Positions 17,062 through 26,309 of a stretch of 39,275 bases of DNA are shown piece after piece. Each line of letters opens with the position of its first letter. Position 1 is the stretch's first letter. Origin of the DNA: Paenibacillus gorillae (lineage in GTDB: Bacteria; Bacillota; Bacilli; Paenibacillales; Paenibacillaceae); contig NZ_CBVJ010000036.1 in assembly GCF_000513275.1 (NCBI RefSeq), positions 1-39,275 of the forward strand. Direction: 5' to 3'. A program made the translations under genes and the position numbers. The notes below the pieces were generated by a model. It was not told the DNA's origin. It saw only the letters and a program-made list of their open reading frames with translations, and ran no database searches.

Positions 17062-17066
17062 GTTTG

Positions 17067-18789
17067 TTAATTAGGCGCCTGTCCGATCAGCAAAGGAATA
17101 ACCTTCCCTTTATTGACGTCAATGAGGCCGAAATCAGTAATTTTAAGCGCTGGACTTACAGCTAAGGAATGCGTGCTGATTGACATAATCGGATTATAAT
17201 GACGATAGCCTAAATCCTTCATCGCATTCAGCAGCTGCTCAACCTCCTGCGCAGTTTGCTCAAGCGGCTCCTCCGTCAGAATGCCGCCGATCGGCAGCTT
17301 GAGACTGGCAAGAATTTCTCCATCCTCTACTGCACAGAAACCGCCCTGATTGGCAATAACCTCATTGGCTGCCAGCATCATATCGACCGGATTATGGCCG
17401 ACGACAAGCAGATTATGATTGTCATGAGAATAGGTCGTCGCGACAGCACCGCGGCGGATGGTATCTCCGCCAATCAAGCCATAGGCGCGGTTGCCATTTT
17501 TCCCATAACGCTCGAACGTCGCGATCAGTCCATAACCGCTCTCCTGCCACAGCAATTGCCCGTCTTGAACTTCGACTTCCGTCTGGTGCTCCTCAACAAA
17601 GGTCGAGCCATCCTTCACCATCATCACACGGCCGATATACTTCCCGTCCGCTTCTGCTGATGAGACGTGGAAATCCTCTGCTGTCAATGCGTTAAGCTTC
17701 ACACTCTCGTAGAAGTGCTGCGGAAAAGCCCGCTCGCTTGCCGCTGGCTCATAAGCCTCGGTTGTATCATAGACTTTGCGGCCGCTCTTGAAGACTTCGC
17801 TTACAGTCAGCTCCTGCAAGTCGGCAAGAAGGACAAAGTCAGCTATTTTCCCCGGTGCAATAACGCCCCGGTCATGCATACGCATTCTTCTCGCCGGTGT
17901 AAACGTGCTCGCATAGATCGCTTTTTCCGGCTCCAAGCCCATCTTGATCGCTTTGCGTACGATATGATTCAGATGGCCGCGCTTCTGGAACGAATCCGGC
18001 ATGACGTCGTCTGTCACGAAGCAGAAATGCTCGGATACGTCATGCTGAATCAAATAATTGATCACTTCGGGCGTCATCGATTTTTCCTGCAGCTCAATGA
18101 ACATGCCCGCGCTAATTCTAGCTTCCATCCCCTCAATCGTTTGGTGGGTATGGTCCGAATCTACACCACTTACAATCATCCGATGCAGATCCAGATCCAG
18201 CAGCTTCGGTACATGACCCTCAATAATCAGATGCGGATAGTTGGCCGTGATATGCTTCAGAATCTGATTCGTCTTGCAATCCGGGTCTGTGATCACATCC
18301 ACATAGTTCATGATCTCCCCCAAGACAGATGATGCGCTCTGTACGCAGCAGCTCATCAATGTCTTCAATCTCGATGGAGCCGCCTGTCGTCTCCATCGAT
18401 GTTGCAGGAACCGAGCTCGGAATGGCGTAGAACATATCGGCTACACAATCCTGGCTCGCCTTGATCATTTCCTTAACTCCGTCCAAGCCAAACACATTGG
18501 CCATTTCATGGGGCTCCGGTACAATCGTCGTTACCCCGTTTTGAATCAAAGCATGCGAGAACGCCTTAGGCGTAATCATCGAGCTTTCAATATGAAGATG
18601 AATATCGATGAGGCCCGGGATCATGTAACGCCCTTGCCCGTCTACGATTTCAGCAGCCTCGAAGCTCTCTGCTCCCAGCTTGCCGATATATATAAATTTC
18701 CCATCCAGTACAGCCGCATTGCCGTTCTCAAACCGCTTGAAATAACTGTTGAATATCTGGACGTTTTCGATGAATTGATCTGCACGCAT
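17067..18789 (-). pseudogene. ade: Adenine deaminase, broken by a single frameshift
   Basis: The two frames together give about 573 residues, the normal length of bacterial adenine deaminase (adenine to hypoxanthine plus ammonia, metal dependent). The N-terminal part shows PGLIDIHLHIESSM and PEPHEMANVFG; the C-terminal part continues from LGEIMNYVDVI and contains IIEGHVPKL and VSGVDSDH. The frame changes at a run of five G (minus strand; plus 18317-18321), where four would restore the protein. The ATG at 18789 has GGAGGTG. It is the last gene of the nucleoside operon, and a strong terminator follows. A sequencing error, a real loss-of-function mutation or slippage are all possible. Confidence 0.88.
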
Positions 18790-18816
18790 GTTGTCTGCAC
18801 CTCCAAATAAGCTAAG

Positions 18817-19879
18817 CTATTCCACTACGATCAATTTCTCTATCGGAAAGTGCACCAGCACCTCTTGACCGCTCCTATAAGGTTGTTCCATTTCTTTATT
18901 GACTGTAAATTCCCCAAGCTCCGTCTCGATGACATACTGGTAGCTTCGTCCGAGATACGTGCTTACCTTCACTTTGCCAGGCAGCAAATTGTAATCTACC
19001 GCCAGTTCTTCTAATGTGCCCAGCTTCAGGTCATCTGGACGAATCGCGCCTTTCAGCCCTTTTTGCTCTCCGCGTCCCTCACCTTGGAGAGCACGGAAAG
19101 TGTGCCCTGTGGTCTGAAGCTCAATCACATTGCCGTTCTCTTTCCTGCTATCGAAGGAGATAAAATTGTTGAAGCCGATGAAACGCGCCACGAATTCGGA
19201 TTTTTGGAAACTTAAAGATCGTCGATGGCTTGTCGAGCTGCTCAATAATGCCTTTGTTCATGATAGCGACCTGATCGGATATCGAGAAGCATTCCTCTTG
19301 GTCATGAGATACGTAGACCGTCGTAATACCAAGCTCCTGCTGAATCCGGCGGATTTCCACCCTCATATTGACACGAAGATTAGCGTCCAGATTGCTAAGC
19401 GGTTCATCGAACAACAGCAGATCAGGCTCGATAACAAGTGCCCGGGCTATAGCGACACGTTGGCGTTGACCGCCGGAGAGCTCCTTCGGATAACGCTGCT
19501 CGAAGCCATTCAAATTGACGATGTCTAACATTCTGCGAACTCGGCGGTCAACATCTGACTTATTGACCTTCCGCAAGCGAAGACCAAAAGCTACGTTGTC
19601 ATAGACCGACAAGTGAGGAAACAGAGCATAGCTCTGAAACACAAAGCCAAAGTTGCGTTTATTGACGGGAACACGCGTGTAATCTTTACCGTTAAGAGCA
19701 AACTTGCCCTCCTTGGCTTCGAGAAAACCGGCGATCAGACGAAGCGTTGTCGTTTTGCCGCAGCCGCTGGGACCAAGAAGCGAGATGAGACTCCCCTTCT
19801 CGACAGACAGATTGAAATCTTTCAATATAAATTGTTGATCGTAGGATACCGCTATATTTTCTAAAGTTAGCATGGCCAT
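18817..19879 (-). pseudogene. ABC transporter ATP-binding protein, PotA type, frameshifted near the middle
   Basis: The N-terminal 230 residues form a complete ATPase domain: Walker A GPSGCGKTT, signature LSGGQRQR, Walker B LLLFDEP, H-loop VSHDQEE. The C-terminal TOBE-like domain is in another frame, starting SEFVARFIGFNNFISF and ending EKLIVVE. The frames meet at a run of five A on the minus strand (plus 19201-19205), where one base fewer rejoins KFPK with SEFVARF. The rebuilt protein is about 353 residues, normal for the spermidine/putrescine/iron class. It lies 16 bp after permease 2. Confidence 0.88.
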
Positions 19880-19895
19880 GGGACGCGAGCCTCCA

Positions 19896-20684
19896 TTATC
19901 GTTTGGTAAAGTAAGATAACCCCATCAGGCGTTCAATAATAAACATCAGCACTGCTGTAAACAGCATAAGCAGCACGGAGATGGCCGCAATTGTCGGGTC
20001 AAAGTTGTTCTCGACATAGAGCAGCATCTGAATCGGGAACGTGCTGATGCCCGGACCGGTCATAAACACGGAAATGTCTACGTTGTTGAACGACTCCAGG
20101 AAAGCGATAAGCACGGCGGCAATAATGCCGGATTTAATATTGGGCAGGACGACGGTAAAGAACGTCTTCAATCTCCCTGCTCCAAGGCTTAGTGAAGCCT
20201 CCTCGACTGCAAAGTCAAAGTTAGACAAGCTGGAGGCGATAACCCGAATGATAAAGGGCAGCATGATGACGGCATGTCCAATCAGCAGCGCGCTATAAAC
20301 CGGGATATTGTAGGTAATGATCACATATTTCAGCATCGTAAAACCAAGCACGATACCCGGGATGAGCACCGGCGAGATAAAGATCGCATTCAGCGCTTCC
20401 TTACCTCGGAATTGGAACCGGCTTAGCGCATAGGCAGCCGGCAGTCCCAGCAGCAGCGCCAGCAGATTGCCTATAAGCGACACGAGAATGGAAGTGATGA
20501 AAGACGTCTTGAACATCGACACTTCGAAAATATTTTGATACCACTTTAAAGAAAAGCCTTGGGGCGGAAACTTCATTGCACTTCCCGGCTCAAAAGACGC
20601 GAAAGCAATAATTACCAGCGGCCCAAGCAGAAACAAGTAAATAAAAAATGTGAACAGGCCGAGCCCACGGTTTTTCTGCCGCAT
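19896..20684 (-). CDS. ABC transporter permease, PotC type
   Basis: The 262-residue product has six predicted membrane segments and the family docking loop near EEASLSLGAGRLKTFFTVVLPNI. It is the second permease of the operon. The ATG at 20684 lies about 5 bp after the stop of permease 1, with GAAGGGG upstream inside the end of that gene. It is intact, unlike its two flanking genes. Confidence 0.9.
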   Translation of the reverse strand: MRQKNRGLGLFTFFIYLFLLGPLVIIAFASFEPGSAMKFPPQGFSLKWYQNIFEVSMFKTSFITSILVSLIGNLLALLLGLPAAYALSRFQFRGKEALNAIFISPVLIPGIVLGFTMLKYVIITYNIPVYSALLIGHAVIMLPFIIRVIASSLSNFDFAVEEASLSLGAGRLKTFFTVVLPNIKSGIIAAVLIAFLESFNNVDISVFMTGPGISTFPIQMLLYVENNFDPTIAAISVLLMLFTAVLMFIIERLMGLSYFTKR

Positions 20685-20689
20685 GTCTT

Positions 20690-21512
20690 CTACCCCTTCG
20701 GATTTAATTTATTGGCCAGTACATTCATGATCATAATGATTACGAACGTGATCACCATCATGATTGTGGCAACGACAGACGCCAAATACCAGTCATTCAG
20801 TGTAATGGCATTCTGATATAGAAAAGTAGAGATGACCTGCTGTTTACCGCCTAGCAATGCTGGAGTCGTATAGGCTGTCAGGCTTCCCACGAATACGAGA
20901 ATGCCGCCGATAATGAGGCCCGGCACGCTGAGAGGAATCACCACTCTGCAGAACGCTGAGAACCGGTTAGCGCCCAAGCTTTCTGCTGCTTTAACCAGAT
21001 CGGTATCGATATTTTCCATAACACCTACCAACGTTATAATAATGAGCGGCAAGAACAAATGAATCAGGCCGATCATCATCGCCGTTGGTGTATATAAAAT
21101 GTTAAGCGGCTCCTGAATGAGACCAACGGATAGGAGCATGTTGTTGAGCAGCCCTTTTTTCCCTAAAATAATCGTCCAGCTGAACGAACGGACTACCGAG
21201 CTGGTTAGCAGAGGGAAGATCGCTAATGCAAGCAGCAGCGCATTTTTTCCGCGGATTCTGCTGAGAAATAAAATACGCTGTAGGGAATCCAAGCAGCATG
21301 CATAATGCCGTGGTCACCAAGCTGACACGCAAGGTTGTCCATAGGATTTTCAGAAAGTAAGGGTCCTTGAAGAAGTAAAGATAGCCTTCTATGGTGAACC
21401 GGCTCTCATGATAAAAGGTCGAGCCTACCGTCAGGAGTATCGGTATCACCATGAAAGCAGCCAAGAACACCAGTCCTGGCAGGAGCAATAATGCTAAATA
21501 CGATTTCTTCAT
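20690..21512 (-). pseudogene. ABC transporter permease, PotB type, frameshifted
   Basis: The N-terminal part (MKKSYLALLLLPGLVFLAAF to GFPTAYF) is in one frame. The rest, from LSRIRGKNALLLALAIFPL through the docking loop KAAESLGANRFSAFCRVVIP, is in another. The shift lies within about 21263-21275, in a short T-rich stretch on the minus strand; removing one T gives a continuous permease of about 273 residues. The ATG at 21512 has AGGAGA upstream. It would pair with the PotC-like permease to form the channel. Confidence 0.85.
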
Positions 21513-21538
21513 GTCACGGTTCTCCTGTCATAAGTTCG

Positions 21539-22468
21539 CTAGCCGCGCAAAGTGCGGATAAAAAGGCTGAGGAATTCCTCAGCTGCTACGTCCAGTCCAA
21601 CATGAACGTTCGGCTGTTGCAATAATCGGTTTTGAAAATCACATACCGTCTGTCCGTCGCACAGCTCGCTGCGTGTCTCGACATCGACATAATAATGCTT
21701 GGTGCCGACCAGTTCCGGATTCAGCGCCACGGCTACTGCAAGCGGGTCGTGCATTGCGCAAGCCCGGACTCCGTTCCGCTCATAATAACGCTGCATATAA
21801 TCGGCTGTGCTCTCGCGCACGTAACTCGCCAGCGGTGAATCGCCCATAGAATCGATATGCGCCTCCGTAAGCAGGGCTTTACGGGTGATATCCAGTCCAA
21901 CAAGCGTCAATGAATTGAATCCGGCTTTGAATACGAGCTTGGCCGCTTCCGGGTCTACATAAATGTTGTACTCGGCCGTTGGCGTTACATTGCCGAAGCC
22001 TTGTACAACCCCGCCCATTACGATGACCTCTTTCACCTGATGAACCAATTCAGGAGCTTTCATCACAGCAAGAGCCAGATTGGTTAGTGGAGCTGTCATG
22101 ACGAGCGTAACTTCCCCCGGATGCTTCTGAATTTGTTCGATGAGGAAATCAACCGCATGGCCATTCTCCGCTTGCTTATGAACAGGCATATCCTTTAATG
22201 CACCGCCGAGCCCGTCTTTCCCATGAACTCGATGCTCGAAGTAACTGCTGCGCAGCAGCGGCTTGTCCGCACCTTGAACGACTGGAATATGCTCCGCACC
22301 GGCGAGCTGCAATACTTTGCACGTATTAAGCGTCGCTTGTTCCAACGAAACATTGCCGTTTACCGTTGTGATGCCGAGAATGTCCAGCTTGCCGCTCTGA
22401 ATAGCGAGCAGAATGCCTAACGCATCATCCACTCCCGTATCGACATCGAGAATAACCTTCTTGTTCAT
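21539..22468 (-). CDS. Inosine-uridine-preferring nucleoside hydrolase family protein
   Basis: The 309-residue enzyme carries the calcium-binding signature DVDTGVDDA (8-16) and a later MHDPLAVA of the IunH fold. It cleaves the N-glycosidic bond of ribonucleosides to free base and ribose in the cytoplasm. Three consecutive ATG codons follow GGGAGGGGG; the third (22468) is used here and the others add one or two Met. It sits between the binding-protein gene and permease 1 of the operon, so its substrate is probably what the transporter brings in. The free adenine would then pass to the adenine deaminase at the operon's end. Confidence 0.9.
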   Translation of the reverse strand: MNKKVILDVDTGVDDALGILLAIQSGKLDILGITTVNGNVSLEQATLNTCKVLQLAGAEHIPVVQGADKPLLRSSYFEHRVHGKDGLGGALKDMPVHKQAENGHAVDFLIEQIQKHPGEVTLVMTAPLTNLALAVMKAPELVHQVKEVIVMGGVVQGFGNVTPTAEYNIYVDPEAAKLVFKAGFNSLTLVGLDITRKALLTEAHIDSMGDSPLASYVRESTADYMQRYYERNGVRACAMHDPLAVAVALNPELVGTKHYYVDVETRSELCDGQTVCDFQNRLLQQPNVHVGLDVAAEEFLSLFIRTLRG

Positions 22469-22537
22469 CATCATCCCCCTCCCATTCAGGAAACGAGACA
22501 AGAGTATGAATACTCTTGTCTCTCAGTTCGCTTCCTC

Positions 22538-23617
22538 TTATTGCGTTACTTCACGGCTAAAGCGGTCAATCCAGTTTTTCAAGTTCTCGTTCACGTATTT
22601 CATATCCAGCTTGTGCAGCTTATTGATCGTTTCTGCGCCATACGTAATGCCTTCCGCTTCTTCAGTAGACAGGTTCAATGTCGTATTGACCGGGGAATCG
22701 ATCTTAGCCTTCGCGGATTTCTCTTGAACCTCTTTGCTCAGGTGCCAGTTGATGAAGTCTTCCGCCAGCTCTTTGTTTTTGCTGCCTTTAACGATGTTGA
22801 CTGTATTCATGATCGCATAGCCGCCTTCTTTAGGCGCCAAAAATTTCGTATCAGGTACAGCATCTTTCAAATCCTTCACATACATTTCCATAATCGGTCC
22901 GGCAACAATTTCACCTTGGGAGTACATGTTTACGAATTCCGATGTTTTGCTGTAATATTTCACAACCGATGGGTTCAGCTCTTTCAGCTTAGCCATTGCC
23001 TGATCTTCGTTGAATGTTGTATTCCCTGCTGCCAGCGAGGCTGCATCAAGAATCATTGGACCCGAAGTCGATGTGATGTTAGGCATCGTAATTTTGCCTG
23101 CGAGCTCAGGGCTCCACAGATCATTCCACGACGTCAATTCTTTGCCCACTTCTTTAGCGTTATAAGCGATTCCCAATTGCCCAATCGTGTAAGCAGGGCC
23201 GTAATCTTCGCCAAGCGGAGCTTTGGCTACATCATATATTTCATTCAAGTTCGGAATACGGCTGCGGTCGATTTTCTCGAACAGGTCCGCTTCAATCCCT
23301 TGTTGTGCATAATAATCGGAGAGATAGATCAAATCGACAGAAGACCCGCCAATTTTCACTTTATTCAGACGGTCGGCGTTGTTGCCATCCTCGACAACGA
23401 TTTTAACGTTATGCTCTTTTTCGAATGGCGCATACACTTCCTTATTAAAGAAGTCAGCCGAAAACCCCCAAGTCGAGATGACCAGCTTTGTCGGTTCACC
23501 TTTTGCAGGCGTATTCGTTGCACTGCCGTTTGGCTCATTCGTTTTGCTGCTGCAGCCGGCTGCCACCAGTCCTGCAATTGTTAATACGGCCAAGCCCTTT
23601 ACCCATTTGTGTTTCAT
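22538..23617 (-). CDS. Extracellular solute-binding lipoprotein, PotD/AfuA type
   Basis: The 359-residue product has a lipoprotein signal with VAAGC (Cys22). A bilobed binding protein of the spermidine/putrescine/iron family follows: LVISTWGFSADFF, VDLIYLSDYY, GQLGIAYNAKEV, and a late EDFINWHLSKEVQEKSA. It should deliver substrate to the PotB/PotC-like permeases. The operon context with nucleoside hydrolase and adenine deaminase argues for a nucleoside or purine ligand rather than polyamine, which is an inference. The ATG at 23617 follows GGGGAGGAAGAAACGG. Upstream, a TTTCGCGAAA palindrome (about 23720-23730) next to TATAGT may be an operator; no purine riboswitch was recognised. Confidence 0.87.
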   Translation of the reverse strand: MKHKWVKGLAVLTIAGLVAAGCSSKTNEPNGSATNTPAKGEPTKLVISTWGFSADFFNKEVYAPFEKEHNVKIVVEDGNNADRLNKVKIGGSSVDLIYLSDYYAQQGIEADLFEKIDRSRIPNLNEIYDVAKAPLGEDYGPAYTIGQLGIAYNAKEVGKELTSWNDLWSPELAGKITMPNITSTSGPMILDAASLAAGNTTFNEDQAMAKLKELNPSVVKYYSKTSEFVNMYSQGEIVAGPIMEMYVKDLKDAVPDTKFLAPKEGGYAIMNTVNIVKGSKNKELAEDFINWHLSKEVQEKSAKAKIDSPVNTTLNLSTEEAEGITYGAETINKLHKLDMKYVNENLKNWIDRFSREVTQ

Positions 23618-23872
23618 CCGTTTCTTCCTCCCCTTATTGTCATGCTCTATGATGGTCAATCGTTAAACCCCAAATCGCTAGCCTGCTTATTATTGGTGCG
23701 GGCCACTAAACTATACACTTTCGCGAAAAAAATTCCATCAAAAAAAAGCACACTTGTAATAGAAAGAAATCTTCTAAACAAGAGCACTTTTCGTTGTAAA
23801 CAACATAAAGAGACATCCGTCTAACCTATTCGGTTTCCTCTTAAGATAAATCAAAAGAGAAACTCCGATGAC

Positions 23873-24220
23873 CTATTCGGTTTCAACCAGTATGACATTC
23901 GTTATGGCCCATTGAGTCGTAGGATCATAATCCCTTAAAACCGCCTCAATGTCCAGTCCCAATTCCTGCTCCAGCCTCTCGCGAACCTTCTTCTTATAGA
24001 TGGAGGACATATGGTAATCCACCTCATGCTTCAAGGATGGAACCTCTCCCTCTAAAGCAGATGAACGCGGTGACCTGCGGTGCTTGGCTTGGATCGTTAT
24101 CATCTGATGATTCATGGACACCTTCAGCATCGTCGTGCCAAACCCGAACAGCTCTTTGGCAACCTCATTGTAAATGTGACTGAGCTTCTTCCTGTTCTCG
24201 TTAGAGTCGATCAGGGGCAT
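23873..24220 (-). CDS. DUF2294 / MpsC-like protein
   Basis: The 115-residue protein matches the DUF2294 family (PF10057, also named Na+-translocating system subunit MpsC, B. subtilis YbcI-like): an N-terminal IYNEVAKELFGFG, MLKVSMNHQMITIQA, and a C-terminal region ending VILVETE. MpsC is linked to membrane-potential generation with MpsAB, but no mpsAB genes are nearby. The function of solitary copies is unclear. The ATG at 24220 has GAAGGTG upstream. Its last codons (GAAACCGAATAG) recur as a 14-bp direct repeat 47 bp downstream (23824-23837 and 23871-23884). Confidence 0.75.
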   Translation of the reverse strand: MPLIDSNENRKKLSHIYNEVAKELFGFGTTMLKVSMNHQMITIQAKHRRSPRSSALEGEVPSLKHEVDYHMSSIYKKKVRERLEQELGLDIEAVLRDYDPTTQWAITNVILVETE

Positions 24221-24578
24221 GAGATCACCTTCTGAAATAATATAAAACATTAATAAAACCAGTATTCATATCGTACATAACAATTTCTAATAAATCAAGA
24301 GATAGTTCGGTTTTCAGATGAAAAAAAGCAAAAAAAATCATTTTTTTCGTCCAAAAACGACTTAATTAACGAAGGATGTAAGGTTACAATTTTGCAGTAT
24401 CAAGGATAATTATAAAAAACAGGCGTCATCTATAATGATGAAAGGTGTGGAGCCCTTGGAACTGGTAGGCATCCTCTTCCCTTCTGGTGATCCTTTTTGT
24501 TTTGCAATAGACGTACGCTTCTATTAATCTTAACGTATTGGAATCGCTTAGCGTAGATACGGAGAGGAGCAATTACCT
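24221..24578 (+). other. Gene-free stretch with a possible short transcript
   Basis: No gene was found. An A/T-rich half (24240-24420) is followed by TATAAT (24431-24436), about 65 bases containing an imperfect stem (AGG-ATC with GAT-CCT, about 24467-24494), then TTTTTG-TTTT. This could be a small RNA or leader with its own terminator ahead of the SMI1/KNR4 gene. The -35 region is poor, so confidence is low. Confidence 0.25.
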
Positions 24579-25133
24579 ATGAATTGGGGCACCTTATTTG
24601 AAAAGAACTATCATATGTTTACCGGAGTGTCTGAAGCTGAGCTGGAGCAATTCCAGAATAGCTGGAATAAGCCTATGAATGACTTAGAGATACAGGAGAT
24701 CGTCAGCCGGCAGCGCAATCCTTTTCCGATTAACGATCCGCTGCATGGACTGTATAAACCATTTGATCCATCCTTATGGTCGATTCCGCAAAAGACGCTG
24801 CCTGAAAGTTATCTTGCGTTTCTTCGCTATTCTAATGGCGGAGAGTTTGGCAACGGCGACCGTTACCTTCAATTTTTCAGCGCCGAGGAGTTAAGGGCCA
24901 TGATGCTCGCGTATGAATTCCCCCAATATATGCCGGGAGCGGTGCCATTCGCCATGGACGGAAGCGGCAATCACTATTGTTGGGATATGAGAAGCGAACG
25001 GGATGATCGTGAATATCCGATTCTTGTGGCTTCTTCCGGGAATCTCGGTTATGAGGATTGTATACGGATCGCAGATACGTTTGTGGAGTTGTGTCTTGGG
25101 ACAACCTCAGCAGATGATGCTCTGCATGGATAA
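24579..25133 (+). CDS. SMI1/KNR4 (SUKH) family protein
   Basis: The 184-residue protein has the SUKH pattern in its second half: LPESYLAFLRYSNGGEFG, then FFSAEEL and a late GNHYCWDM with nearby acidic residues. Many bacterial members are immunity proteins against contact-dependent or secreted toxins; others are simply uncharacterised. GAGAGGAG precedes the ATG. No toxin gene is adjacent, so a stand-alone or orphan immunity role is an inference. It converges on a DUF1963 gene across a shared terminator. Confidence 0.8.
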   Translation: MNWGTLFEKNYHMFTGVSEAELEQFQNSWNKPMNDLEIQEIVSRQRNPFPINDPLHGLYKPFDPSLWSIPQKTLPESYLAFLRYSNGGEFGNGDRYLQFFSAEELRAMMLAYEFPQYMPGAVPFAMDGSGNHYCWDMRSERDDREYPILVASSGNLGYEDCIRIADTFVELCLGTTSADDALHG

Positions 25134-25235
25134 TTAGCTGGCGCGACAGCAGCCTCTGCAATAGACTATTTTATTCATATCGCCTGCAGCAAAAAATGTA
25201 AGTGACTATAATGATTTCACTGCCAGTTATATAGG

Positions 25236-25268
25236 AAAAAGTCGACTGCTAATTTAAGTCGACTTTTT
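25236..25268. terminator. Bidirectional terminator
   Basis: AAAAAGTCGAC (25236-25246) and GTCGACTTTTT (25258-25268) form a perfect 11-bp stem with an 11-base loop. It lies between the convergent SMI1/KNR4 and DUF1963 genes. Confidence 0.9.
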
Positions 25269-25291
25269 GATTGTACTTTTACGTACAAGAC

Positions 25292-26155
25292 CTAACAGCA
25301 CTGCATCTCGCAAAACACCCGGTCGAAGCGGAGCTGCGCCAGATCATCTTCATGAATCCAATAATAGATCCGGCCTACATCTCCCCACATGATGCCTGTC
25401 TTCTCTTCCTCGGAGTCAATTTGCAGGAGCAGCCGCCACTTCGTTGCGGATTGTATGAAATCAGCCTTGTCTATTTCATCATCAGTATAGGAACCATATG
25501 CAATTTCACAACTTCTTTGCATATCTCCCTGAATTTGATCCGGGTGCCCCATGAGACGGTTGATATATCCCTCTCTTTGCCAAAGCTTTTCTGTTTCCGG
25601 CAAAAAAATCTCCCAGTATTTATTGATATCATCCTGTTCTTCATTCCATCCCAATCCAATACTCTCCAAATAGGCTGATTCACTCGCTGGAACAGATAAA
25701 TTCGGTACAAACGAAATGCTGTTAGGCTGCATTTTCATTTCTTCATTCAATGAAGCAGGAGCGCTTCTGCGGACTATGTGATCGAGCTGATCGGAGCTAG
25801 TATAGATTACACGGCAAGTATGCGGATCACCATAAAAATCCTCGTCCTCGTACATGCCCTCAACAGCATAGAAGAATGAGAGTAAGCCAGCCGATGGAAG
25901 CGACAGATTAGCTGGACATTCCGCTAAGTTAAATTGTCCGATAAAGGTCATGTCATAGCTTTTCCATTTCGGCCAATCCGTCTCTTTGAGAAGATCAGGA
26001 TCCCCGCCTATTTTGCTCTCGCCAATCTGAAGTAGTGTATCTGACTTCGGCTCCAGTATGATTTGCGCCGTTGGATATATCCATTGAGCAAATGATGTTT
26101 TATATTGTTCCAGTCCTGATTGTTCAAGTAAATCGAGAATTTCTTTTGAACTCAT
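25292..26155 (-). CDS. DUF1963 (YwqG-like) family protein
   Basis: The 287-residue acidic protein matches the YwqG/DUF1963 family: KIGGDPDLLKETDWPKW, LTFIGQFNLAE-like block, LLSFFYA, and late QGDMQRSCE with WRLLLQIDSEE. In B. subtilis ywqG neighbours an LXG toxin locus, and the family is found among immunity genes, but no toxin is seen here. The ATG at 26155 follows GGAGGGG. Confidence 0.85.
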   Translation of the reverse strand: MSSKEILDLLEQSGLEQYKTSFAQWIYPTAQIILEPKSDTLLQIGESKIGGDPDLLKETDWPKWKSYDMTFIGQFNLAECPANLSLPSAGLLSFFYAVEGMYEDEDFYGDPHTCRVIYTSSDQLDHIVRRSAPASLNEEMKMQPNSISFVPNLSVPASESAYLESIGLGWNEEQDDINKYWEIFLPETEKLWQREGYINRLMGHPDQIQGDMQRSCEIAYGSYTDDEIDKADFIQSATKWRLLLQIDSEEEKTGIMWGDVGRIYYWIHEDDLAQLRFDRVFCEMQCC

Positions 26156-26264
26156 CTAGTTCCCCTCCAAAATGAATAATTGGTTTGCCTAACCTACCAA
26201 GATTTAATTTCGACATTTTTCCAGACTATTCCTGCCTTAGTTCATGCCCTAGCTAACAAGACGT

Positions 26265-26288
26265 AAAAAAGCCGCCCAATTAGGCGGC
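26265..26288 (-). terminator. Terminator of the two-repeat secreted protein gene
   Basis: GCCGCC (26271-26276) and GGCGGC (26283-26288) form the stem. On the minus strand it is followed by six T. It lies just after the stop of the gene at 26310. Confidence 0.88.
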
Positions 26289-26309
26289 TCTATCAAATAT
26301 TACATTTGA

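Noticed and set aside
23618..23830. Purine riboswitch in front of the nucleoside operon
   Set aside because: The conserved purine-aptamer segments (for example GTTTCTAC between paired TATA-type arms) are absent on the minus strand.
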